Assembly: GCA_943354045.1 (NCBI GenBank)
Contig: CALRBF010000003.1
Coordinates: 18,005-82,004 of the forward strand
DNA: 64,000 bases
Source: Parcubacteria group bacterium
Lineage (GTDB): Bacteria > Patescibacteria > Paceibacteria > SW-4-49-11
Reading direction: 5' to 3'
Shown here piece after piece: positions 52,862 through 60,316 of the stretch. A program made the position numbers and the translations under genes. Each line of letters opens with the position of its first letter. Within the stretch, counting starts at the first letter, position 1. Under the pieces are notes generated by a model. That model searched no databases and had not been told where the DNA came from. It saw only the letters and a list, made by a program, of their open reading frames with translations.

Positions 52862-53023
52862 ATGATAATGGTTGAAGAAAACACATCCATGGGAACTATG
52901 TTCCAAAGATTTCTTAATAACCCAGATTTAAATGATCTCTTTGAACGAATTAAATTACAGATACGTATAGATCAAGAAAGAGCAAGGGCAGAACAAGAAT
53001 CTTTACCCAAGCAACAGGAGTAG
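52862..53023 (+). CDS. Hypothetical 53-residue protein, monocistronic
   Basis: Short frame with ATGs at 52862 and 52868, ending TAG. The product contains 'FQRFLNNPDLNDLFERIKLQ' and a charged 'RIDQERARAEQESLPKQQE' tail; probably helical and soluble. A TTAACA-N16-TACTAT promoter precedes it and a clean terminator follows, supporting a real transcript. No family recognised. Confidence 0.5.
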   Translation: MIMVEENTSMGTMFQRFLNNPDLNDLFERIKLQIRIDQERARAEQESLPKQQE

Positions 53024-53042
53024 TTAAGTAAACATCAACCCC

Positions 53043-53074
53043 AAATCTGGCACATCTTGTGACCAGATTTTTTA
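53043..53074 (+). terminator. Rho-independent terminator
   Basis: AAATCTGG / CCAGATTT stem with a 12-base loop, then TTTTATTTAT. Confidence 0.85.
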
Positions 53075-53120
53075 TTTATAGTTTCTGCCCCTCACTAGCA
53101 CTCTGTACTCCTTTGGATAT

Positions 53121-53290
53121 GGACTGAGCTTTTTGTTCTCCATTCCCCTCTTGAGGGCTTTCAGTCCCTCCCATACTTTAGTTTGGGAGGGGGTGGCAGG
53201 CTTAGCTTGACGGGGTGGATGTTCTATTTCCGTCCTCCAGCGGGTTTGGACTGAGCTTCCCTCCCCTTTTACGATAAAAGGTGTACCCAG
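53121..53290. repeat. GC-rich repeat module, copy A
   Basis: Contains the hairpin CCCTCCCATAC...GTTTGGGAGGG, the phrase CGTCCTCCAGCGGGT, and ends at 53256-53281 with 26 bases identical to the 3' end of the 719-residue membrane gene (56292 onward), followed by ~10 diverged matching bases. Strikingly G+C-rich against AT-rich surroundings. No credible gene in 53024-53327. Confidence 0.85.
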
Positions 53291-53327
53291 GGTAGCTAAT
53301 ATATATATATATAATTACAATTTCCTA

Positions 53328-53336
53328 TGATATAAT
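53328..53336 (+). promoter_or_regulatory. Extended -10 promoter of the dead PemK-like gene
   Basis: TGATATAAT, 25 bases before the ATG at 53362. Confidence 0.5.
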
Positions 53337-53361
53337 ATAAAGACCATATTTACAAAATACT

Positions 53362-53798
53362 ATGGACAAAAATATTAAAAATTTATAAAAAGATTTCAGG
53401 AATGGTTCATAATAAAACCAAACCTAGACATCTCAGAACACAAACCTCCCTTCTTTTCTGAAAGAGATATTTAGTGGTGTCGTTTAGGGGAGAATATAGG
53501 GATTGAAATAAGTGGTAAAGGTCGAGAGTTTGCTAGACCAGTAATAGTATTGAAGAAATTTTCACAAAGATTACTTTTAATAATACCAACTACAACAAAA
53601 CTTACATTTTCTAATGGAACAGAAAAAGAGGGAGAAAGATTTATAAAATTTATTTATAATGACATTGTAATGTTAGCTTGCTTAGAACAAGTTAGAACTA
53701 TAGACTATAGAAGATTAAAAAACAAATTAGGCCAATTAGATAAAAAAGATTTCAGATTGATACACACATCTTTTCAAAACTTATTTATAAAAAAATAA
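53362..53798 (+). pseudogene. PemK/MazF-like toxin pseudogene
   Basis: Paralogue of the intact gene at 55714-56124. From the ATG the first frame stops after eight codons; a one-base shift restores F-I-K-R-F-Q-E-W..., matching the intact protein's start. A TAG at 53472-53474 then replaces the Trp of 'EVWMSYWGENVG' (here I-stop-W-C-R-L-G-E-N-I-G). After it the frame stays open to 53798 with 'ARPVIVLKKFSQ' and 'MLACLEQVRTIDYRRL', parallel to the intact 'HRPVIILRKFNK' and 'MVSQLKAMSAKRL'. One frameshift and one nonsense mutation make it inactive unless the internal ATG at 53550 is used. Confidence 0.85.
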
Positions 53799-53852
53799 GC
53801 CCTCTTGCGAGGGGCGCGGCTAGTGCCGAATACAATAGTAATATATACCAAA

Positions 53853-53876
53853 ACTTTACATTTGTCAAGTCAAAAG
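53853..53876 (+). repeat. 24-bp cassette-border repeat, copy 1
   Basis: ACTTTACATTTGTCAAGTCA plus four more bases, identical to 55175-55198. Each copy lies directly after a cassette gene and before a GC-rich module. Confidence 0.85.
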
Positions 53877-53888
53877 TTTCTGCTCTAA

Positions 53889-54068
53889 AATTCCCCTCTC
53901 TCCCGACGGTTTACCTGCCGTAGGCAGGGAGATAAATTGAGGGCTTTCAATCCCTCCCATACTTTAGTTTGGGAGGGGGTGGACAGCTTCGCTGGACGGG
54001 GTGGATTTTCTATTTCCGTCCTCCAGCGGGTGTGGACTGAGCTTCACTCCCCTTTTACGGTGAAAGTG
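53889..54068. repeat. GC-rich repeat module, copy B (inverted partner of 63660-63775)
   Basis: Bases 53889-54005 match the reverse complement of 63660-63775 almost throughout, including the hairpin CCCTCCCATAC...GTTTGGGAGGG and the arm CCTGCCGTAGGCAGG. The end (54042-54068) is a short diverged copy of the membrane-gene 3' end. No gene is visible in 53799-54123. Confidence 0.88.
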
Positions 54069-54123
54069 TAGACAAAAAACAGATTTTATGCTATAAAAGT
54101 ATGGCAAACCTTTGTACAGAACA

Positions 54124-54336
54124 ATGAGGATTGAGATCATTCATCAAAGAAGGCTCGGAAATCATATTGAAAGAAAACCATACATCAAGATTTCCCTCTT
54201 TGGAAAATATAGATTAATCCCTTGGGAATTAGGGGACAAACTTGAACTGATTGGGTGTGCATCTATAATTTTTGGGTATGCATCTATAATTTTAATACTT
54301 TTTGTACTAATCTTATGTATTAAAATTTTTACATAA
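54124..54336 (+). CDS. Small membrane protein (70 residues) in cassette array
   Basis: A basic N-terminal half ('RIEIIHQRRLGNHIERKPYI') and a C-terminal helix (about 46-69) rich in Ile/Leu. The ATG at 54124 is used; an in-frame TTG 12 bases upstream is also possible. A promoter TAGACA-N17-TATAAA (54070-54098) and a terminator bracket it. No recognised family. Embedded between two copies of the membrane-gene 3' end, so probably an accessory cassette. Confidence 0.6.
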   Translation: MRIEIIHQRRLGNHIERKPYIKISLFGKYRLIPWELGDKLELIGCASIIFGYASIILILFVLILCIKIFT

Positions 54337-54351
54337 CCCAATCAGACAAAT

Positions 54352-54384
54352 AAAATTGGGACTGCAATGCAATCCCAATTTTTT
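54352..54384 (+). terminator. Rho-independent terminator
   Basis: AAAATTGGGA / TCCCAATTTT stem, 11-base loop, then TTTT. Confidence 0.88.
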
Positions 54385-54396
54385 ATTTTACCCCAA

Positions 54397-54503
54397 CTAC
54401 TTATTCTTTCTCTGGCTATAAAAGGCATACCCAAGATACCCAAGGCATAGAATCAGAGTAGTACCCGAGATAATAATACCAAGGTAAAAATATGATTGCG
54501 GTT
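54397..54503 (-). pseudogene. 3'-end fragment of the 719-residue membrane gene, copy 1
   Basis: Minus-strand reading gives P-Q-S-Y-F-Y-L-G-I-I-I-S-G-T-T-L... 'LCLGYLGYAFY', the last helix of the protein encoded at 56286-58445, but ending S-Q-R-K-N-K-stop instead of R-K-R-G-G-K-G. No start or upstream domain is present. A remnant of a duplicated gene end. Confidence 0.88.
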
Positions 54504-54555
54504 TTTATCTTTAGGGTATAAATTAAAATACTTCCATACATGCACACAAAATATA

Positions 54556-54564
54556 TGATATAAT
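54556..54564 (+). promoter_or_regulatory. Extended -10 promoter of the NYN gene
   Basis: TGATATAAT, 21 bases before the ATG; same nonamer as at 53328, 47239 and 45817. Confidence 0.55.
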
Positions 54565-54585
54565 ATATAAAAATAATGATACTGT

Positions 54586-55101
54586 ATGAACCAAAAAGCT
54601 AAAAATAAATCAGAAAATAACTATGCTTTTATAGATGCCCAGAATTTATTTTTAGGAGTAAAAAGTGCAGGGTGGGAAATAAACTATAAATATTTTCGAC
54701 AATACTTAAAAGATAAATTCAGTGTAGAAATAGCCTATCTCTTTATAGGATATATATCTGCACACTCTCAAATGTATGCAAAATTACAAAGAGCAGGTTT
54801 TATTTTAATATTCAAAGAAACTCTTGTAGTAAAAACAAAAGAAGGTGAGAAAATAAAGGGTAATGTAGATGCAGAGTTAGTATTACAAGCAATGATAGAT
54901 ATTCAAGAATATAATCAAGCTATCATTGTCACAAGAGATGGAGATTTTGCATGCCTTATGAAATATTTAAAGTCGGTAAACAAACTTGCAAAAGTAATAG
55001 TTCCACACCATAAAAGATATTCTAAACTGATCAAAAAAACTGCAAAAGAAGATATTATTAGTATGAATGATCTAAAGATAAAAGTGGAACTAAAAAAATA
55101 A
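54586..55101 (+). CDS. NYN domain (LabA/DUF88-like) predicted ribonuclease
   Basis: PIN-like nuclease fold. 'YAFIDAQNLFLGVKSAGW' supplies D17 and N20, 'GNVDAELVLQAMIDI' the middle Asp, and 'AIIVTRDGDFACLMKYL' the D-G-D active-site cluster. 171 residues, with a basic C-terminus. NYN proteins cut or process RNA and often sit in defence or toxin loci. Here it is in a cassette between two copies of the membrane-gene 3' end, with its own promoter and no partner gene. Confidence 0.88.
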   Translation: MNQKAKNKSENNYAFIDAQNLFLGVKSAGWEINYKYFRQYLKDKFSVEIAYLFIGYISAHSQMYAKLQRAGFILIFKETLVVKTKEGEKIKGNVDAELVLQAMIDIQEYNQAIIVTRDGDFACLMKYLKSVNKLAKVIVPHHKRYSKLIKKTAKEDIISMNDLKIKVELKK

Positions 55102-55148
55102 AAAAGATGTGGCACAGATAAGGACTAACCCTTTCACCGTACCACATC
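55101..55148 (-). terminator. Leftward terminator in the repeated 22-bp element, copy 2
   Basis: On the minus strand GATGTGGTAC...GTGCCACATC then TTTTTTATTTTTTT. Bases 55101-55122 are identical to 52326-52347. It would stop transcripts coming from the pseudogene side. Confidence 0.6.
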
Positions 55149-55174
55149 ATCGTAATATATCAATATTACCATAC

Positions 55175-55198
55175 ACTTTACATTTGTCAAGTCAAAAG
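55175..55198 (+). repeat. 24-bp cassette-border repeat, copy 2
   Basis: Identical to 53853-53876; lies after the NYN cassette and before the GC-rich module. Confidence 0.85.
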
Positions 55199-55205
55199 CT
55201 CCCCC

Positions 55206-55616
55206 CTACTTCTTAACCCTAATTACACTTTTAGACTTATTTTTACCTTTAATCTGTCCTCCAGCTAGTGTGGACTTACTCCTGCCCTTTTGTCCCTGCC
55301 TACCGCAGGCAGGCCTCGCTGGCAGCTTGTCGACCGTAGGTGGAAGGGTGGTCCCTCCCATACCTTGTTTGGGAGGGGCCGGGTGTGGACTGAGCTTCCC
55401 TCCCCTTTTACGGTAGAAGGCATACCCAAGATACCCAAGGCATAGAATCAAAGTAGTACCAGAGATAATAATACCAAGATAAAAATATGATTGCGGCTTG
55501 AAGTACAAAGTCAACTCTATATCTATACTTCCATCTGGATTTTCTTTGTAATAGGACTTATCAAAATTAGCTTTTATATATTCTTTAGATAAGTCAAGAC
55601 TATTGACAAAATTCAA
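55206..55616 (-). pseudogene. 3'-end fragment of the 719-residue membrane gene, copy 2, fused to GC-rich repeat
   Basis: An open frame of 136 codons, but composed of parts. Codons for 'YIKANFDKSYYKENPDGS' through 'YAFYRKRGGK' (55395-55583) match 56292-56480 over 189 bases without a gap and with only a few changes. Downstream the frame runs through the GC-rich repeat (55240-55394), giving low-complexity 'LSPHPAPPKQ'. The first ~11 codons are unrelated sequence. Best read as a duplicated gene tail, not a functional gene. Confidence 0.82.
55240..55394. repeat. GC-rich repeat module, copy C
   Basis: Contains CCTGCC-TACCGCA-GGCAGG, CCCTCCCATACC...GTTTGGGAGGG and GTGTGGACTGAGCTTCCCTC, the last running into the copied membrane-gene 3' end. 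Confidence 0.82.
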
Positions 55617-55713
55617 TATAAAACCTATAATTAAATTACAAATTGGGATTATCCCACGACCTTATATACCTTGGAGAAGATATATAAGGGTAAATACTTA
55701 AGCTGATTTTATA

Positions 55714-56124
55714 TCAGCTTTTGTTTTTGAATAAAGCTAAAAATTTTTTCTTTACAAGATTAAAATCCTCTTTTTGTAATTCACCCATTTTATAGTGTAA
55801 TCTTTTAGCTGACATAGCTTTTAATTGGGACACCATAGCTGAGACTTGCTTTTCTTTAAACGAAAATTCAATATAAAATTTACTATCTTTTTTGTTTTTT
55901 GTACTCATTGGCAAGCCATAATAAAGATCTTTATTAAATTTTCTCAAAATAATAACAGGTCTGTGAAAATATTTGTTCTTACCGCTAGACTCATGTCCTA
56001 CATTCTCTCCCCAATAACTCATCCATACCTCACCCTCCTTAAAAGAAGGGGCTTTATATTTACTAATATCTATTTTCTCTTTTAGTCCAATCCACTCCTG
56101 AAATCTTTTTATAAAATTTTGCAT
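55714..56124 (-). CDS. PemK/MazF-family toxin-like protein, solitary
   Basis: MazF/PemK fold endoribonuclease relative. 'GEVWMSYWGENVGHESSGKNKYFHRPVIILRKFN' holds the conserved W-x-x-x-G-x-N-x-G-x-E-x-x-G-K...R-P region, followed by 'YYGLPMSTK' and 'AMVSQLKAMSAKRL'. 136 residues, with a ~30-residue N-terminal extension. No antitoxin gene is adjacent. A minus-strand promoter TTGCTT-N17-TATACT lies at 56151-56179. It sits between two direct copies of the membrane-gene 3' end and has a dead paralogue at 53362-53798. Confidence 0.87.
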   Translation of the reverse strand: MQNFIKRFQEWIGLKEKIDISKYKAPSFKEGEVWMSYWGENVGHESSGKNKYFHRPVIILRKFNKDLYYGLPMSTKNKKDSKFYIEFSFKEKQVSAMVSQLKAMSAKRLHYKMGELQKEDFNLVKKKFLALFKNKS

Positions 56125-56150
56125 ATTGTTTTTTTGATTCTTTTCTATCT

Positions 56151-56179
56151 AGTATATCTTGAATATTCTAGTAAAGCAA
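56151..56179 (-). promoter_or_regulatory. Promoter of the PemK-like gene
   Basis: On the minus strand TTGCTT, 17-base spacer, TATACT, 26 bases before the ATG. Confidence 0.65.
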
Positions 56180-56212
56180 AAGTTTCTATCCACCTCCGGA
56201 TTAACAGCCCCC

Positions 56213-56291
56213 CCTCCTAAATAAATATAGGAGGGACTTAAAGCTCCTCCCTGCCTACCGCAGGTAGGCAGGGAGGACAATAAAACTACCC
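56213..56291. repeat. GC-rich repeat module, copy D, with a 14-bp perfect hairpin
   Basis: CCTCCTAAATAAATATAGGAGG near 56214-56236 is shared with 63590-63613. It is followed by CCTCCCTGCCTACC-GCA-GGTAGGCAGGGAGG (56246-56276), a perfect 14-bp stem. Lies immediately 3' of the glycan operon. Confidence 0.88.
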
Positions 56292-58445
56292 CTTCCCTCC
56301 CCTTTTACGATAAAAGGCATACCCAAGATACCCAAGACATAGTATCAAGGTAGTACCCGAGATGATAATACCAAGATAAAAATATGATTGCGGTTTGAAG
56401 TACAAAGTAAGTTCTATATCTATACTTCCATCTGGATTTTCTTTGTAATAGGACTTATCAAAATTAGCTTTGATATATTCAGGATCTATAGTCCATTGAT
56501 TAGCATAGTCATATACTAATTTATGAGAATCTTCAAAGACAGGTTGCTTCCATAAATAGCCTAATTCCTCCCCTTCAAAGAATTTTGGAGTCTGCACACA
56601 TTCTTTTGTATTCTGCCCCCCCTCATTATATTCTCTAATAATGTTACAGTCTTTAGCAATAGAATCAACTTGATTAATATATATCTTCCAATTATTATGG
56701 TAGGATTGTAGAAATGAGAGTTTTTGAGGGGAGTTTATATTTGTCACTTTAATGTTATATTTAGAAGAATTTATTTTTGAAAATAAGCTTTGTTGAGAGT
56801 TTATTAAAGGTTCATAATTTTCATTTATAAATAGATGTAAATTCTCACTGAAAGAAATATGTTCTAAACTATCTATATCTAATAATTTTTCTAAATATTT
56901 ATCTTTTTGCATCATCTTTGAAAAGGTAGAGTCGTTCCATTCACTCATAGGGTCATATGGGATAATTATATATTTAATTCCAAACACTCTTAATAAGTCT
57001 TTAAATTTATCTTTATCATTAATAATATTTGATTGTGATTTGGATAGATTTAAAAATCCATATGACTGAAAGTCAATATATTGCATACTAGGCTTATTAC
57101 CATTAAATTCTCCATATCTATGTTTATAGGGTATCCATAAAGTTCTATTTATAGAACTATCTTCTGAGAGTATAGAATTCAATTTTTGATAGTCTATTGG
57201 CACTGTTTTATTTTTAAATAAGCCATAATCTATATTGATGGTGAATAGAACTGGAAGTATTAATGAAAATATCAAACAGATCTTTAAATATGTGTTTTTT
57301 ATATTTAAATTCAATAATAATACGTATAAAGATAGAATAATTAATACAAAATATTTAAAAGGATCTCTTTGTATCTGAAAAGTTGGTATATTTGAAAATA
57401 TGAATATATTAAAATCTTTCAGAATAAAATTACTCCCTAAATATAATATAGATGAAAGTAAGAATAGTCCTAAATAATAAAAATTTTTACTATTTTGTTT
57501 ATATCTAAGAAACACTAACAACACTAAGATCCAAAACAGTCCCCAATACCACTCAACACTATTTTTTATACCATCTAATATATTAGGCCAAAAGGCATGT
57601 TTCATAGAGAAAAGATTAGCATAGTCATTTACTGTATTTAATTTAATCCAGTCTGGATTGTCATAGTTAGCTGGTAACGATATGAAATCATTTCCAGAAG
57701 ATAGGTAAGGTAATATCCAAAATAAATTCGTAATTATTATCCCCCCTAAAAATAAAGGTATAAATGATAGTAATTCCTTTTTATTCAAATTTATTTTTTT
57801 CAATACATAACTAAGTATAAGAAACAATCCTAAAAACAAAGAGAATATATGCGCATATCGTACATCTAAAATAATTATTAGTCCAAAAAAGAATCCTGAT
57901 AAAAAATATTGATACTTATAATATTTTTTATCAATAATAAAATTAGTTATGAGGTATAAAGTTATCGGCATTAAAGAATACGCCAAAGCTATTAATGGAG
58001 TAGATCCAATTATTATTGATAAAATATAGGTGTTCGTAGAAAACAATATAAATACTAATGATGCTATTAACTTATCCTTACTTATTTTTAACGGAATTAT
58101 AAATCCAGATATTATCAAAAGTATTAGGTATGGGAAATAAAAAATAATTTTAGAGCCCAATCCATAATCAATATTAAATATCTTATATAGAATATTGAAT
58201 GTTAAAAATATTGGTATTTGCGTAAATGTAAGTGGGTATAATCCCCCTGTAGAGTATTGATCATACCAGAAAGATGGATTGTACTCTTTGATAAAGCTCA
58301 GGGGTAAGTACCAACTATCTCCAGATGTTAGGATTTGATTTATAAATATTTTTGAATATATAAAAAAGAATAGACTAAATACTCCTAGTACTATAAAATT
58401 TTCTATATTGATATAGTTTTTAAGCTTCTTTAGAGATAATTTCAT
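56286..58445 (-). CDS. Large multi-pass membrane protein, likely GT-C glycosyltransferase-like
   Basis: 719 residues: about twelve helices (12-400), a long extracytoplasmic domain (about 405-680) and a last helix (about 685-707), then R-K-R-G-G-K-G. 'LTSGDSWYLPLSFIKEYNPSFWYDQYSTGG' after helix 1 and 'IPTFQIQRDPFKYFVLIILSLYVLL' parallel the 793-residue protein. No certain catalytic motif. It is the last gene of a six-gene glycan operon (26-base overlap with the GT4 gene). Its 3' end exists in at least two long and two short extra copies downstream. Confidence 0.78.
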   Translation of the reverse strand: MKLSLKKLKNYINIENFIVLGVFSLFFFIYSKIFINQILTSGDSWYLPLSFIKEYNPSFWYDQYSTGGLYPLTFTQIPIFLTFNILYKIFNIDYGLGSKIIFYFPYLILLIISGFIIPLKISKDKLIASLVFILFSTNTYILSIIIGSTPLIALAYSLMPITLYLITNFIIDKKYYKYQYFLSGFFFGLIIILDVRYAHIFSLFLGLFLILSYVLKKINLNKKELLSFIPLFLGGIIITNLFWILPYLSSGNDFISLPANYDNPDWIKLNTVNDYANLFSMKHAFWPNILDGIKNSVEWYWGLFWILVLLVFLRYKQNSKNFYYLGLFLLSSILYLGSNFILKDFNIFIFSNIPTFQIQRDPFKYFVLIILSLYVLLLNLNIKNTYLKICLIFSLILPVLFTINIDYGLFKNKTVPIDYQKLNSILSEDSSINRTLWIPYKHRYGEFNGNKPSMQYIDFQSYGFLNLSKSQSNIINDKDKFKDLLRVFGIKYIIIPYDPMSEWNDSTFSKMMQKDKYLEKLLDIDSLEHISFSENLHLFINENYEPLINSQQSLFSKINSSKYNIKVTNINSPQKLSFLQSYHNNWKIYINQVDSIAKDCNIIREYNEGGQNTKECVQTPKFFEGEELGYLWKQPVFEDSHKLVYDYANQWTIDPEYIKANFDKSYYKENPDGSIDIELTLYFKPQSYFYLGIIISGTTLILCLGYLGYAFYRKRGGKG

Positions 58446-59631
58446 AATACTGATTTATTATATTATCCCAATGATATTGTCTACAGTCATTTTCTGCATT
58501 ATAAACTATTTGATTATATTGAGTTTGATTAATTGAGGAAATAATATTTGCGATATTATTGTACTGTGTGTTTTCATTTATATCAAATATCAATCCATTA
58601 TGATTATGTCTTACAATGTTTTCAAATGCCGGTATATTTGAACCGATGAATAAAACTCCACTAGCCCAAGACTCGAGTAAGGTATGAGGAAAGCCTTCAT
58701 TTTTACTCAGTAGGAATAAGAAATTTGCTCCTTCATAAAATTTATATATATCTACATTTTTGATAAATCCATGAAAAACAATATTCTGCTCTAATTTTAA
58801 TTTTTTTACTAAGGATCTAATGTTTGACATCTCCTGCCCATCTCCAACAAGATCTAATATAAAGTTTTTATTTATCTTTTTATACTCAACCAGAATTAAT
58901 AATATCTTATCTATATTTTTATTCTGGGTAAAGTTACCCACATATAAAAACTTAATATTTTTATTAAAAGATTTTCTCTTGTACACAAACTTTTTATTAT
59001 CAATTCCTATCCCTATTATCTTACTATTTTGATCTGTTATATTATTAATAGAAAAGTTTATATAGTCTAACTTTGATGATTTACTTATAAAAATATACTT
59101 ATTAAAATTGTTAAAATAATGTTTACTGAAAATTGACAATATTCGAAACATTATAAACATAATATTGTTTTTTTCTCTAGTTACCATTAGTTTTCCACTA
59201 TTGACAACCAGGTAATCTTTGCTCTTATGAAAAATTTGGAGTGGACCTATTATACATTCCTTTATATTAAATATTTTATATATTTTAAATAGTATAAATA
59301 AATTATATGAATACCTTCCATTAGGTAATATGTGCCATATTTTTACAAATTTATTTTTAAAGGATAGTTGTATACTTTTAACTAAAGTCCACAAGTAGAA
59401 TATTATTCTATTCTTTAAAGAAAGTGAGAAGTTATAATCTTTAAACAACTCATATACTATGATATTTTTAGATAGTACCTTTTTATTAGCGCAGTGCCCA
59501 CATAAAACATGGTATTCTATCTCTTTATTTTTTTCTGCTAAAGAATATATTATTTTAGAGGCTAAATAGAATTCACTCTGTGAATTAATATCTAACAAGT
59601 AGTGTGCTGGGCTTATTAATATTTTTTCCAT
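58420..59631 (-). CDS. Glycosyltransferase family 4
   Basis: GT-B fold: 'IKFLYVGNFTQNKNIDKILLILVEY' opens the C-terminal Rossmann half and 'ANFLFLLSKNEGFPHTLLESWASGVLFIGSNIPAFENIV' contains the E-x7-E donor motif. 403 residues, very AT-rich (many AAT, TTT and ATA codons). Overlaps the membrane protein gene and lies 1 base after the methyltransferase gene. Sugar and acceptor unknown. Confidence 0.88.
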   Translation of the reverse strand: MEKILISPAHYLLDINSQSEFYLASKIIYSLAEKNKEIEYHVLCGHCANKKVLSKNIIVYELFKDYNFSLSLKNRIIFYLWTLVKSIQLSFKNKFVKIWHILPNGRYSYNLFILFKIYKIFNIKECIIGPLQIFHKSKDYLVVNSGKLMVTREKNNIMFIMFRILSIFSKHYFNNFNKYIFISKSSKLDYINFSINNITDQNSKIIGIGIDNKKFVYKRKSFNKNIKFLYVGNFTQNKNIDKILLILVEYKKINKNFILDLVGDGQEMSNIRSLVKKLKLEQNIVFHGFIKNVDIYKFYEGANFLFLLSKNEGFPHTLLESWASGVLFIGSNIPAFENIVRHNHNGLIFDINENTQYNNIANIISSINQTQYNQIVYNAENDCRQYHWDNIINQYYEIISKEA

Positions 59632-59632
59632 C

Positions 59633-60316
59633 TCATCTCTCTAAAATAATTATGATAGTCTTAGGATATACCAAACTAATAATAGCTCCTACAGGTAAGG
59701 TTAAGACCCAAATTGGGAAATACTTGAGATCAGTATTTAGTATATTTTTATCAAACCAAATCGTTAAGATCAAAAACAATCTCTCTAAAAGCATATCTTT
59801 TTTTGAAATAGTACCCATTTGATCTTGTATCTTAATATTAAACTTAAATAATAAGAATAAGTATAGATTTACAATTCCTCTAGATTTTATTATTTTTTTT
59901 ATTTTGAATTTATCTTTAAAATAATTAGATAAAGTTTTATATTCAAAGATTCTCTTATGTCCTATCTCATCAAAATAATTAGGATTGAGTTTTAATAACA
60001 TTCTTTCTGATCGATCAAAAGGAACTTCTACATGTAAAATACCTCCTGGTTTTAACATATTAAAAATATTATTTAAAACTTTATCAAGATCATCTACATG
60101 CTCCAATACATCAAAACAATATATCTCATCAAAGAAAGCATCTCCCACATTAAAGTCTTCAGCCTTAGAAACTGTATAGTTAAAGTGAGGATATTTTTTC
60201 TTTGCTATATCAATTGATTCTTGAGAAATATCAACACAATAAATATTCCCCCTATTTTCTATATAGGGTATATTTTGTCCTTTTCCACAACCTAAATTTA
60301 ATATATTTTTACTCAT
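59633..60316 (-). CDS. SAM-dependent class I methyltransferase
   Basis: Motif I 'NILNLGCGKGQNIPYI' (4-19), motif II acidic residue in 'IYCVDISQESIDIAKKKYP', 'DEIYCFDVLEHVDDLDKVLNNI' and 'MLKPGGILHVEVPFDRSER'. 227 residues; the last ~50 residues have two hydrophobic segments ('FPIWVLTLPVGAIISLVYP'), suggesting membrane association. In a glycan operon it most likely methylates a sugar or a lipid-linked glycan. Overlaps the GT2 gene by 8 bases. Confidence 0.88.
   Translation of the reverse strand: MSKNILNLGCGKGQNIPYIENRGNIYCVDISQESIDIAKKKYPHFNYTVSKAEDFNVGDAFFDEIYCFDVLEHVDDLDKVLNNIFNMLKPGGILHVEVPFDRSERMLLKLNPNYFDEIGHKRIFEYKTLSNYFKDKFKIKKIIKSRGIVNLYLFLLFKFNIKIQDQMGTISKKDMLLERLFLILTIWFDKNILNTDLKYFPIWVLTLPVGAIISLVYPKTIIIILER

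Noticed and set aside
53550..53798. A separate 82-residue gene
   Set aside because: It is the 3' part of the PemK-like pseudogene: its upstream sequence aligns with the intact paralogue through a frameshift and a stop.
54352..54384. REP element
   Set aside because: AT-rich stem followed by T-run directly after a gene is an ordinary terminator and unrelated to the GTCGGCG palindromes.
55206..55616. An independent membrane protein gene
   Set aside because: Its core is a near-copy of the 3' end of the 719-residue gene and its C-terminal half is translated GC-rich repeat.
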